Shown in pieces: positions 1-12,029 of a stretch of 64,000 bases of DNA (position 1 is its first letter; each line of letters starts with the position of its first letter). The DNA is from Elmis aenea (lineage: Eukaryota; Arthropoda; Insecta; Coleoptera; Elmidae): the NCBI GenBank assembly GCA_947652605.1, contig OX393578.1, positions 55,435,415-55,499,414 of the forward strand, written 5' to 3'. The notes beneath the pieces were generated by a model. It saw only the letters and a program-made list of their open reading frames with translations. It had not been told where the DNA came from and made no database searches. The position numbers were made by a program, and so were the translations under genes.

Positions 1-1350
1 CATCCGGCGCATCCACCAAAATATGGTGCATGTATAAAAAATATACTAATTATGAAATATCTCCAGTGATACTTAAGATATCATTATGAAAAATACGGCA
101 TTTTAAACCACTTCTCCAAAGCTATGTACAACAGTATTAAAAAAAGTTTTTTGCTAATACAGGGCGTTCAAAAATTAACCTTAACTTTGAATTTTTAAAT
201 CTGCTGAATATTTTGAGTGCTTTTTATGTTATGTTTATGATAGCTGAAACGCATAGATGTAAAGTTATCTGCCGTTATTTACATAAACCCTACAGATCCA
301 CCAAAAATTGTGTAAATATTTAAAAAGTAACACTAATTCTAAAATATCTCTAATGCTACTAAGGATAGAATTTTAAATAAGACAGCGTTCTAAACCAATA
401 TACCAAAGCTTTAAACAGGAGTATTAAAAAAGTTTTTGGCTTATACAGGGAGTTAAGAAATAAATTCAACATTGAATTTTTTAATAAAACAATAGAACAC
501 TTTGTATTATATTTAAGTTTTGGGATCTCCTAGGTATTTTGAAAAAAATTTATTTAAGGTTTATCATAGCTAAAATTGTGGAGATTTAACATTTATTTAA
601 AATCGTGCATCTCCAGCCGGCGCATCCACCAAAATTATAAATATTTTTATAATATTGAAAGTTTGGCAAAAATTATTCTCTGATAAGGTACCAGATAACA
701 TTTTTAAAAGCACAGTATTTTATGGCTTTATTAGATAATCTTAAAAGTGTTCACATTTTTTCTAATTCAAACAGGATTTTCAAAACCTAACTCCTGTTTG
801 GGTTTTCCAAATAAAATACCCTGTATATTATTATTTTTTTTAAAATCTACTTATCATTTTAAGGTTATAATGTATTAAATATTTTACAATTTAATGGCAC
901 TGTTGTAAAGTAATTCGTATTTATTTAAAATTGATTTTATATGGCACCTTCACCAAAAACACTCAATACAAAAATGTAAATGTTCTCTCAAAATTCGAAT
1001 ATCTTTGGTTACATTAAAATTAAAAATTTTAAAATTATGGCCTTTAGGTCTTCATCAAAGCTATCTAGAAAAGGTTCAAAAAAGTAAATAGCTGATACAG
1101 AGTTTCAAAAATGACATTAATTCTATATTTTTAAGTAGCACTATGTATGTATCATTACATTTTGAAAATCCACTATTCATTTTAGATTAATAGTGTATTG
1201 AGTTTGATGTAGCTAAAGACGATAATTGTGAAATTTTATTAATAATTGAAGTATATCTCCAAAACATATTCACTCAATTTGCACATGTATTTAAGTGACA
1301 GTTAAAAAAAAGTGTTAGCTAACTCTGAGTTTTGTTTTGAAATTATATCT
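1..1350. repeat. Diverged tandem array of ~300-bp monomers
   Basis: A phrase like GATCCACCAAAA recurs near 10, 295, 621 and (as TTCACCAAAAAC) 946. Each time it is followed at similar distances by an 'aaatatctcta..' stretch, a 'ccaaagct' stretch, then 'agtattaaaaaaagtttttngctnatacagg' and 'ttcaacattgaattttt'-like blocks. A weaker fifth unit follows from about 1237. Spacing is roughly 285-326 bp. The units differ a lot, so this is an old tandem or satellite-like array. No coding potential is visible. The left boundary lies outside the window. Confidence 0.6.
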
Positions 1351-2477
1351 TCAACATGGCGTGGCATATTGACCATTTCTTATACCTACCATTACTTATA
1401 CCAGGCATAAATAAATGTTTAAGGTGCCCGGCAGTTATCAGATTTCTTGCTTACATTGTATTTTGTGCGTTACAGTAAAATTTAAAAACCACTAACTCCT
1501 AATCAGCTTGTTAAAAATAACTTAATTACTGATAAGAGACATACATTTGACTTTAAAACAGTTAAACATTTTAAAAATACCAACATTCCTACATATAGCT
1601 AAAAAAAATATATACAATGAAATAGGTTTAAGCGAGTTAAAATTTTTCCCGTTGTTCTTTATTTACTTATATTATTTTGTAAACAACTTTAACTGTTTTT
1701 TGGAACTTTGCGAGCGTTTTAGATGGTCAAACAAATTTATTTCACAACAGTTCTCAGTAAGGCGACTTATTGATTAAAAAATTCAATTTTTTCGGAATTT
1801 TCCTTCATATTTATACGTCTCACGCGATTATAATTATGTAAATAAAAACACTTCTGTTAAACACAGAAAAAAAGATAACTTCTGCATCGATTATCCTAAC
1901 CTTGGCTGGCTTGACCGCAGCTACTAATGACGTCACAAAGTACATTGATTTTAGCTGACCGTAAATTACCTTAGGGCTCCTACGCGTATGACGAATTAAT
2001 AACAGTTTACTTCATGGGGGTACAATGACATTTCGGGGTATAATATCGACTTTTCTTAGCAAGAAAAAGCAAAGCCGACCATCTTGATTTTCAAAATTTT
2101 ATATTGAAATTTGCAAGTTTTGACTATCAAAAATGCATAGATAGGGTAGAACGCATTGTTTGCCAAAAAATAAAATATGCATACACTATTAAAATACTAC
2201 GTGTCGCAATTACTATTAAAATTTTATTGAGAATTCAAATTTAACCAAAACTCTACCTACAAGTTTCCACTTTAATCACGTTTCATTATTCTCTCATTAC
2301 ATGTAATAATACTTGGAAATTTCATGACAGTAAAATATTTTACTTTCCTTAAATGCAGTTCTATAACTGCATTTTTAATTACGCAAAAGAGCTGAATTCG
2401 TTTAAAGTGGATGAGTTGTAACACGCACACTTCAGACAATTATTCTCGGTGTAGTAACCTACTTTTCTAAATTGCAG
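1351..2477. other. Non-coding stretch upstream of the first visible ankyrin exon
   Basis: This is AT-rich DNA with no recognisable exon, RNA gene or intact repeat. It ends in a splice acceptor (TTGCAG at 2472-2477), so it is most likely the 3' part of an intron of the ankyrin gene. A 76-codon open frame at 1547-1777 shows no family features and is not annotated. Confidence 0.5.
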
Positions 2478-5400
2478 TTTGCGGGGAGACAGCGGCGCTA
2501 CGTGCAGTTTTATCAGCGGGAGCACCCGTATCAACACCCGACGTTCACGGCGGATACCCCCTTCATTATGCAGCACAGATGTGCGGAGGGGCAAGTGTAA
2601 TTAATTCTCACTGATCTAATAATTTTTTAAAATTTTGAAACTTGAAATTTTTATGAAAATTTTGAAACTCAAAACTTTTTGAAAATTTTGAAACTTGAAA
2701 ATTCTGAATTTCACATAACGCAATGAAAACAGCATGAAATTTCTTTTAAACATTTGTATTTGTAGGAAAAGGATTCGTCTCTGGGCCTTCAAGTTCTTCA
2801 CACTCTGCTATTACACCAAGACATTAACGTTTCTGTTGAAGATGGCGATCGCCGTAAACCTCTTCTGTGGGCTGCCAGTGCGGGTTCGGCGAAAGCCATG
2901 CTGGCCTTGATACGCGCCGGTGCGGTGGTGGAAGCCCCGGACAAAGACGGCCTCACAGCTCTGCACTGCTCGGCTTCTAGGGGCCACACAGACTGCATAG
3001 ACACGTTACTAACATTGTGTGGGGCTACACCAGATGTTATCGACACCAACGGGTGTACAGCGCTTCACTACGCCGTCACCCTCGGCCACGCTGATGCCAC
3101 GGCGTTGTTGCTGGCTCATGGGGCCGACCCCAACCGCCAGGACAGGAAGGGACGGAGTCCTGCACATTGCGGTTGTGCGAAGGGGCAGTTTGAAACGGTT
3201 AAGATGATAGGAAACCATGGTGCCAATTTGTGGTTGAGAAACGCGAGAGGTGACTTGCCTCTACACGAGGCAGCCGCCTCAGGAAGAAGAGATTTGGTGA
3301 AGTGGTTGTTAGATGCAAGGCCTAGCCAAGTGAACGCCAGAAATAATGATGGTAGATGCCCTCTACATCTTGCTGCATTGAATGACAACGCCGATATGTG
3401 CAAAGTAAGTTTTTATTCGGCTAAATACCAATATACCAATTTTAAAATATTTTGTACTAACTTAAGCTGCAAACAATATATTTTCAACTTTTAGTCTAAT
3501 AATTGCGGTTATAAAATATAACTTTGTGGTATCAGTCAAACTATAGCGTGCACTGAAGATGCTTTTGATATTTCATTTCGGATTTCGCTTCTCGTGGAGG
3601 AAATTGCATACGATAGCCATCAGAACTGAAGAACGATCAAAACTTAAACAAAGGTTTATTCTAGAGGATGATGGAAAGATGACCTTTAACACGAAGCACG
3701 CAGGCCGAGTTTAAAAAATTCGTCTTTTTTGCATATTAGGCGCTTGTATGCTAATGTGGCCGGAAAGTTCAAGGTTAATTAATTTGGTACGCCTGTTTAT
3801 GATATAAAGCACCAGATGAATATTAACATTTTCAGTATTTAAACAATGTTTTTGGACATTTTAATATTTAATGAAATGTAAAAATTTTCTAAGATTTCCT
3901 AACTGATTCTTTCAGTATTACACTGATGTAAAACGCGAATTCTGTTTGATATTTTTAAATCAAAAACAAAACACTCTAAATTTTAAATTTTATTCTTAAG
4001 CCTCACGATAGATTCAACATGCACTTTTTGACTGAAAAAAAAAAGATAAAAGTTATAGATCGTCCACCGTCTTTATCTGACTGGGCAATGTGTGTTATTT
4101 TTTAAACTTCTTATTTTATTTCAGATATTACTAGACACGGGAGCCCAAGTGAACCCAGTTTTAAGAACTTCAAAAAACGTATTTATGACCCCCTTAGACT
4201 GTGCTCTACAACGCGGCTTCCGTTCAACCGCCAAATACTTACAACTTCACGGCGGTGTACCGGCCAACAGGCTCTCCGGAGTCCAGCCGGGACCCAAAAT
4301 TAACAGTGCCGTTAGCCTCCACATAAGAGACGACGTCACATTCTGGGGAGACACAAGTTCAGCCAGCGAAGCGGACGAGACGAAAAAAGACAAGTCCAAG
4401 AAAAAAATCTACAAACGAAAATTGGGCTACAAATACAGCAGCAAAAATTCCGTAACGGGCGGCGAATACGGCCCCGGCAAGTTACCGGGTAGAAAACCGG
4501 GCTCGAGCAAACCTACGAATAGAAAATTTCCTGGGAAAACCGAAGGTGCCCGGACTGATAAGTCCGCAAACCTCCCGCAAAATATCGATCTACCACAGCT
4601 AGGCAAATCTTCGCCAGCGGGTGAAATATTCATTTACGCGAACGAAGTTAACATCAACGACAAACAGACAGGCCTCAGGATTCAACAAAACGGCGAACTG
4701 ATCCTCACGGATAAAACACAGTACACAGATCAGGACAGCGACAAAAGAAGTTACCGCGAAGCGGCCAGCCCTTCTAAAAGTCCTTCAGTTGTAACGTCAG
4801 CAGAAAAACACGATAAACGACCCAGAAGCGCAAAATACAGTAAATTCAAAAGCAAAAATGGGCGCGCAAGTGCCCAAAGCAACGACAAACAAAAACTGCA
4901 CATTGACATACCAGATTCCCGTCGACATACGGAACACGAAGCGAAGGATGAAGATAACAACAACAATAAACAACACGGAAAATACAAAGTTTCACCGCAG
5001 AAGAACCAAGAACTTTCAAAAAAATCAGGAGTTGCTTTAGAAGATTCCGCCCAATGTGTGAAAAAGCAAAAAGCGAAGGAAAATTTACAACCCGATCGTC
5101 AATCCCTTATGTCCAACACCAGCTACGAAGACACAGAAGACCACAAGGAACTTGTAGTTGAAGCTTCCGTCCATGATCCTCCAAAAGATATGAATCATGT
5201 ACAAATATCTTCCAGTTCCAGCGCACAACAAACGCAAACTTCGCCTCCGACTGCAGACGATATTAAGCGATCGATCAAAGAAACGAAAAGTGTGGGAGTT
5301 GGACCGGACGATGCTATCACTGAAGAACTGCAAGCTTGGAAAACTTCCGTAGCACAGAAAATTTTAGAGCACACCCAGGACGAGCAGGCCCAAAATATCG

Positions 5401-8400
5401 ATGCCAGTGAAATGGCTAAAGAAAACGTTACAAGTGATAGCAAGTCTGTAGCTATATTAGGACAAATTGTAGCCGAGCAAGTAGTTGAGGAAAAATCTCC
5501 AATCACCGACACAAGTTTAAAATCGCCTTTACCACCTGAAGGAATGGCATCAGATACTGAAAATGATGCTAAAATACAAGCTGTTCTGCCTGAATCAGAA
5601 TCAACCAAATTTAACAATGAGGCTGAAACTTGTACGGCTACTGGAGGAGTAGAAGAAAATAAACAAGACGTTGGTAAACAAGAGGAAGCCACTATGTTCG
5701 AGGAACGACAAAAGCTCAAAGAGACGACGGAACAAAAATTGGAACCGGATGAAAAACAAATTGAAGATCCAAGCGATTTAGGTAAACATGAAAAATTACC
5801 TAAACCAGAAGCTGATGCTCCCACGGAGCACGACAAAACCATACAAGAAAGCAGTCTTGAAGAAAGATCGACGGAATCGTTTGACGAAGAAACTTCTCCG
5901 GGCAGTTCTACGCCATCCAGTACAGCCAGTGCATCCCAGAAGCAGCACAAAAGCTTCAAAATACTTGACGAATCAGGGCATCAAATCCAGTCGGACAAGC
6001 ACAAAAAGCACGGCAGAAAAAAACATCACAAGCGAAGCTCGTCCACAAAAGAACGTTCGCGCTCCGAAGAAGCAGAAGGCAACGCTCGCGAACGCCCCAA
6101 AAAAAGCAAAATTCCCACGCCCGTCTTAAACCAAGACGCCGCCTTAACAAAAAGCGACAGAACTCTGGACAAAATCGAACGAAAAGCGCGTTCTAGCGCA
6201 AGAAAAACGCAGTCCAGTCTGGAACCGCGAGTTCCTTCCTTACCAAATATACACGACGCCACAGAACACGACCAAAAACACGTTGAAACCCAAGGAAAAC
6301 TCGATGACAGGCAACAGCGATCGTTGTCGAATTTATCTGCACCTCCTGCGCACTCTGTTTATAGCGATAACGAACGCGATTCAGCATCAGACGTCGAGAA
6401 ATCCACCGGCAGTGCTACGCGGAAAAAGCGATTCCGGAAACGTTCGAAAAGTAGAGGAACGAAAAGCGCAGGAAGCGATTACGAAAGTAAAGTTGACTCC
6501 GGGTTCGAGCCAAGCCCTCGTACCACACGAGTCCCAAAATGGAATAACATGAGCGAAAGAAGTGTTAACATGACATCTGTTACTCAAACCATCCAATCAA
6601 ATATAAGAAGGTAAGGATTCAGGCAATACGAGGGGAGACTGACTTAACAATTTCATATTTCTTCGCAGGTATCACTTGGAGCGAAAGATATTTCAACACT
6701 TACTCGAGCTCAAACGCATGCAGATACGATCCGGACAACACAACGAAGCTGTTCTTGTTAAGAGGGCAATCGACGCGTACCACAGGTCTTGTGCAGCGAC
6801 TGTTGGTGCTGGAAGATATCTGTCACAAGACTTCACGTTCAAAAATTTCGAACATTTCTTGTACACTTCGTTGAGAAAGATACAAAAGGCTGGCACTGAG
6901 CATCTTAAAGACCTTCCGGAAACGCCGGTAAATCCGCTTCTGTGTACGCAGAGCACCCATCGATGTGACCACGCAATTCATGCTTATACTGGGGTTCCGT
7001 GTGCGGCCTATTGTACGTATAAAAACATTTTTATATCATAATATGAACGTTTTGTGATTGTTAAAAAAAAAGTTTGATTAATAATCAATTTTTCTCTCTC
7101 CTCATTCTCCTCTTCCACCACCTCATCCTCCTCTTCCTCCTCCTCGTCCTCCTCGTCCTCTACCTCCTCCTCTTCCTCCTCCTCTTCCTCCTCCTCCTCC
7201 TCGACTCCTTTTGCCCTTTCAGGCTCCGGAAGGTGGTTTCGTGTTCTGAGTCCATTTCCACCATGCCCTTCTATCTTTTGCCAGCGTTTTCATTTCTTCT
7301 ACTGTTTCTCATTTTTCTAACCCTATTTCCCTCATTTAATCTATACATTCTTTTCTTGGTCTCCCTCCTTGTTTTTTGGCTGATTTTCGAATTTCCATTA
7401 TTTTTCTCGTGATTCTATCAGGTTTCATTCTTACTATATGGCCATACCAGTTTAGTTGTTTCTTTTATTTTTCTATTATTGATTTTTGTTGTTATTTCTC
7501 TAATGTTTTTGTTTTTTATTCTGTCTTATTTAGTTTTCCCCGCAATTTTTCTGAGCTGTTTCATTTCGATGGTGTTAATTTTAGCCTCGAATTTTTTCCC
7601 CAGTGTTCAGTTTTCGGATGCGTATGTTATTGTAGGAAACATTACCAAATTTTTTCAAACTTAAATGATTTCATAGGAAGCATTAAAACTGAAAATTGGT
7701 AGTTCTGACACATTGGTAAGCTTTGATATCATTTCTCGGTTCACAAAATGCCTATCAACTTCAAATTACCAAAAATATATTATAAAAAGTTCTCGCAAAG
7801 TTTGCGAACCATTGCCTTAACACATTTTTTAATATAAACGCAAAAATTATGAGAAATTAGTGGAACAGACTTTGATGAAATAATAAAGAAAACTATCGTA
7901 CAAGAATTATTTAACATCATCATTTGGCATCTAGTTCCTATCGGGGCAAAGGGCACTTGTGGGTGTTTCTGCAGAAGTAGCCTTAATGGCGACAAAGTCG
8001 CTATTTCCACGCGCCGCCTATTTGATCTAGCACCATTTCGTTAACTCTTATTTCCACTGTCTTCTATTTTTCCCTGTTTGGTTAGCCTCGTTCCATGTTA
8101 GGCCTCTTTTATGGAGTTTTTTATGAATTGTTCGCTTCCATGAATTTGGTGGTCTACCTCTTCTTATTTCTCCTGGAAGTTTGTATTTGATGGCTTGTCT
8201 CACTGTTGCAGGTTTTCTTTACGTATGTCCCATCCAATTCCATTTTCATCTTCTTATAGTTATTTCTATATTTTCTTCTTTTGTCATACTTCATAGCTCT
8301 TCATTACTTTCTTTCTCAGCCCAAAATATTCTGCAGATGATTCGGAGACACCTGTTTATAAAAATTTGCAATTTTTAGAATAGTTTTTTGCTTTCTTTTC

Positions 8401-10034
8401 AAAACTCCGAACCATATAAAACAACACTTACAACATTGCTCTGGAATAAAGTTATCTTCGTTTTCCTGTTAATGTTTGATGCCCATACTTTTTGTAGTAT
8501 GTTAAAGGCGTTGCCTATTCGTCCTCCTCTGCACCTTCCCGCAAGTTTACAACACTATTCAGCTAACAAAATACATCCATTTTATTTATTTCTTAAAAGA
8601 ATGATTGGATAGTCAATAAAAACGTATAAACACACAAATTATTACACTAATACAGAAGGGAGGTTGGGTTTCAGATAAAATTTGAAAAAGTTTGTTTTGC
8701 TAATCAAAATTCATTCAACAGAATTAATACAGTTTAAGATAAAGTTTTTGTCAATGTTGATCGTTGCTACGGCATCTGCTTTTGTATAAATAGATGAATA
8801 AATCAAAATTGCTACTGATTAAAACACAGGGTCTTTCGATAAGATGTAATTTAAAAGAAAAAAACATGTGTTTTGTTGCCAGAATTTTTTATATTAATAA
8901 ATAAAATACTGCTTAAATAATTAAACATTTATTTCGATTAAATTGCAACAAACTGTTCTTTGAAAATTATTTTTTATTTTAATCTTTATTGTAAAGCATG
9001 TTCTCAGCTTTGTTTTTGGCCGTGGCGACCTTTGAAGTCTTATTTTACATCGTGGCCACCCTACCATAAACGTGGAATAACAATTATAGTGGTTTTTCTT
9101 TTTCTTCTTCTTAATCGGTTCCTCTTGTGCTTTTCGGTGTCGAGGTAAGCTTTTCTATTTCTGTATTAAGTTTCTCAACGTCTGTCTATCGTTGGCTAAT
9201 TGTGGCACATCTCTCCAGCTGACTTCTTTTTTTTCTAGTCTCTGCCTTACTTTTTTCCCCCATTTTATTCTTAGTCTTCCTCTATTTCTGTTTTCCTCCA
9301 TCTTCATTTTCCATCCTTTTTTTTATCGATCAGTCTACATCCCTCTATTCTTCTCAGAAATCTCATTTTGTGTTAGTGTCAAAGTTTCTGAACTGTACGT
9401 GAGAATGGGTACGTACACTGCATTAAAAACCCGTGTCTTCGTTTCTTTTGACATCTCCTTACTTATCAAACATTTACTAGTGGCGTAGTAAAATTTCGTT
9501 TGAAATGTCCATCACTGTCTTCACAACATTTTTGGATCTGTTAATGACAAACATTTCTGAATCGTGAGCAATGCAAATATTTTTGAATATTTTTAACGTG
9601 GCCAGCTTATTTATGTGTTCGGCTCTCCCTACTCAATATTTATCTTTGTAGCCCCCTCAAAAATGGCAGTGACCTCATGGGGGGACCACACGGCACCCGT
9701 TGAGAACTATTACTGTACAGGACATTGACATGCCTATTATATTTATTTACAAATTTATTTTGCAGTACCTAAGATGGACCACCACTCAATTCCAAAAATC
9801 GGCTTCGACGACTGTAAGCCTTCAGGTTTTTTACCGAAAATAAATCCTAAAAATCACGTCACCCTGGAACTATGTCACGGAAATGACAAACAAATAATTT
9901 CACTGCCCGCTGAGCGTTTGGACCAAAATAAACGTTATTACGTTACTTTCACTGTCAAAGGAAACGAAAGTAACTCGCCAATAACGGAAGAGCAAAACGA
10001 TGACTCCGGGCATAGGCATCCGAAGAGCGTTTAG
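2478..10034 (+). CDS. Ankyrin-repeat protein with long charged middle and conserved C-terminus (5' end missing)
   Basis: Five coding exons are visible: 2478-2596, 2766-3404, 4125-6610, 6669-7012 and 9766-10034. All junctions are GT-AG and keep frame, giving about 1284 residues and a TAG stop. The first visible exon opens inside a codon and inside an ankyrin repeat, so the N-terminus lies upstream of the window. About eight ankyrin repeats fill roughly the first 300 visible residues (for example GCTALHYAVTLGHADATALL and GDLPLHEAAASGRRDLVKWL). About 700 residues of Lys/Ser/Glu-rich, probably disordered sequence follow. The last two exons encode a more conserved tail starting RYHLERKIFQHLLELKRMQI, which looks helical. 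The role is presumably protein-protein scaffolding. I do not recognise a named orthologue. The last intron (2.75 kb) is full of antisense LINE debris. Confidence 0.88.
7080..7400 (-). mobile_element. LINE 3' end with microsatellite tail
   Basis: Read on the minus strand, about 7340-7215 encodes a non-LTR retrotransposon C-terminus (EEMKTLAKDRRAWWKW followed by TQNTK), then a stop. Immediately beyond it is an impure GGA/GAG repeat (7090-7211, seen as CTC/CTT on the plus strand). A short-repeat tail after the last coding block is usual for several LINE clades. The copy is 5'-truncated and sits antisense in the last intron of the ankyrin gene. Confidence 0.7.
8030..8550 (-). mobile_element. LINE C-terminal fragment in ankyrin-gene intron
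   Basis: The minus strand near 8190-8060 reads GEIRRGRPPNSWKRTIHKKL then HKRGLTW. This is the 'G-R-P-x-x-x-W-x-R' tail block typical of insect non-LTR retrotransposon ORF2 proteins. Frames are broken upstream. No endonuclease domain or complete reverse transcriptase remains. Confidence 0.7.
9080..9500 (-). mobile_element. LINE fragment, same family as those near 22.6 kb and 54.4 kb
   Basis: The minus strand encodes pieces such as FYYATSKCLISKEMSKETKT and, further on, KKEVSWRDVPQLANDRQTL. The plus-strand text (tcggtgtcgaggtaagctttt ... ctccagctgactt) is clearly shared with 22590-22760 and 54390-54470, showing repeated insertion of one non-LTR family. The copy is broken and antisense to the ankyrin gene. 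Confidence 0.7.
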
Positions 10035-10141
10035 TACAAGAAATTTCGTACCAAACTCAAAACCGACGAATCTGCGAGGTAAAAATTAATGTCTCACTTT
10101 TGAAAATATAAAAAAATAGTGCAATATATGAGCTGTAATCC

Positions 10142-10147
10142 AATAAA
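10142..10147 (+). terminator. Polyadenylation signal of the ankyrin gene
   Basis: AATAAA lies 108 bases after the stop codon. A second AATAAA is at 10183-10188. Either could direct cleavage. Confidence 0.6.
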
Positions 10148-10740
10148 TGATTTATGTTCATGTAAATAAGAGTGATACTTTTAATAAATGTTATTGTTTT
10201 GTTATGTATTTGTAGAATTATTCATACCTTAGCAACAATATTTATTTTGTTTTCCACTTAGTTTCAACACAAATATTTTATTAAAAAGACTAAAGGTTTT
10301 TGGCACCTTATACACCTGGTTTTGACTTAATTCCTTTGTTATTGGTTGAAAATATTGTACGATAAAAATCTTCAACAAAATATTAATATTCAGCAATTGA
10401 CAATGCCAGTATAAAACATTTTGGAAGAATTACAACAATATGCTTTTATTGTGGCTTCCGAATTAGTTAAAATTTTATAATAATACACGGTATGTTTTTT
10501 TTGTTCGATCCATTTTGCTAAACTTAAACGTTAATACGTTAATGAAACACCCTTTCGTTTCTTTTTCTTATAGTTGATTTTATTTAATTTGAAACAGACT
10601 GATAAAGTTTTATCTCAAAAACCAATATTTCTAGAGTTACTGCTGTTTCAGTAATGATTTAAAGGTGGACATTTATTCATTCATTGAGCCGTATAACACT
10701 TAGGATTATGGCTAACGCCGAGGCGTTTTTTAAATACATT
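10148..10740. other. Intergenic, nothing recognised
   Basis: AT-rich sequence between the 3' end of the ankyrin gene and the first downstream LINE fragment. No gene-like open frame, repeat pair or RNA structure stands out. Confidence 0.5.
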
Positions 10741-10742
10741 TA

Positions 10743-11330
10743 TTGAAGTGGATCGGTCCTCTCTCTCTGATTTTTCAAAGCTTGTTGTTGGTCTTGGCTG
10801 CCTCCGTTATTTTCTTCCATTCTTTCCCGCCTTGCATTTCTATTTGCAGTCATTTATTCTCAAAGCCTTTGTATCTTACTCCATCTTTTCCTTGGTCTTA
10901 CCTTGTTCCTGGGCCAAATAGGGGTCCATTGTGTTATACTCCTGATCATTTCGGTTGGTTTACCTCTCATGATGTGTTCTGCCCATCGTAATCGTTGTGC
11001 TTTAATGTGTCGTACGATATTTTCTCCTCCGAGTTCCTCCTCTGTTTCTTTGTTCCTTCTCAGTCTTATTTCTCCATCTCTTGTTACGTTAGGTCCTAGT
11101 ATTGCTCTCACTACTTTTCTCTTCACGATTTTTAAGTCTTTCTCTTCTTTCTTATTTTTTGTTATTGTTTCCACAGGATTTATCAGGATTTTGTATATTT
11201 CTATTTTTGTTGTTTTACTTAGTGTGTCACTCTTTAGTAAGGTTTTGTTTTTGCCGTGTGCCTGAGTTCCTTTCAGAGTTCTCTCCTTTGCTCTATTCTC
11301 TCCAGCTTGTTCCAGGTGGACATGCAACTT
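10743..11330 (-). mobile_element. LINE ORF2 C-terminal fragment
   Basis: A 155-codon minus-strand frame (11327-10860) carries the standard C-terminal blocks of an insect non-LTR reverse transcriptase: LLKSDTLSKTTKIEIYKIL, then RKVVRAILGPN, then HIKAQRLRWAEHIMRG. No stop occurs within this piece, so the copy is fairly young, but it is 5'-truncated before the catalytic motifs. Confidence 0.8.
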
Positions 11331-11464
11331 TTTAAATTAATAAAACAGATGGCTTAATAGAGTCTAATTCATTTCATTTTAATATCGCCAAACTGTTTAT
11401 AGTAAATGCGTTTTTCTCAACGTTGTTAATCTTAAGGAGTCCACCTTTAAATATATTGCTCTCA

Positions 11465-11645
11465 ATACAACAGCTCTTGAATAGCATAACAGCAGCCAGC
11501 AAACGACATGGCCTCAAACTAAATGTCAAAAAGACTAAATGCCTGGTCATTAATAAAAACATCCTCCTCAGCCCGGGAAGGCTTCTGCTACACAATGTAG
11601 AAATAGAAAAAAAGTTGAAACATTCACGTACTTGGGAAGTCTAAA
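11465..11645 (+). mobile_element. Reverse-transcriptase fragment (LINE), plus strand
   Basis: The frame reads SITAASKRHGLKLNVKKTKC then LVINKN, and ends near KHSRTW, matching the RT segment after the YADD motif (normally continuing to 'F-x-YLGS'). Only about 60 residues survive. The orientation is opposite to the neighbouring LINE at 10743-11330, so this is a separate insertion. Confidence 0.65.
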
Positions 11646-12029
11646 ATACACTTAAATTCACCAAAATGGATAGTCAATTTTTGTACACCCTGTATACACA
11701 TATTTATGTATGTATATTATCAATTTTATCTTCAAAACTATTCTATAAGAGCAATAGAAAACTTTCTAAGGGTCATTGGCCAACTTTTTTATTTGAAATA
11801 TTCACTATAGTTTCGTATAATTTTAATTGATTTTACTTTTTAAAATACAAATCATATTTAATTTACCAAATGCAACAGTTTTAAAACCATACAAGGAGTT
11901 GAAGTGGAAATCTACACCTACCAGGGTCATTTTATTAATACCTTGTTACTGCTAGCAACCACAAAATTCTACAATTTAAGTTAACGTTAATTGTTAGCAA
12001 TTTTTGCTTATTTGACATTTAGCATATTT
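11646..12029. other. Intergenic, nothing recognised
   Basis: AT-rich sequence with 'tgtacaccctgtatacac' near 11678-11695, the terminal motif of the TA-flanked 'CAGGGTG' transposon group found elsewhere in the window. No matching partner end was found. Confidence 0.4.

Noticed and set aside
1547..1777. 76-codon frame upstream of the ankyrin gene as a possible 5' exon
   Set aside because: Does not encode ankyrin-like sequence and has no supported splice signals.
5195..5959. 254-codon antisense frame
   Set aside because: Shadow of the low-complexity middle exon of the ankyrin gene; no independent gene features.
7074..7412. Leucine-rich 112-codon frame
   Set aside because: Translation of a CTC/CTT microsatellite and antisense LINE tail.
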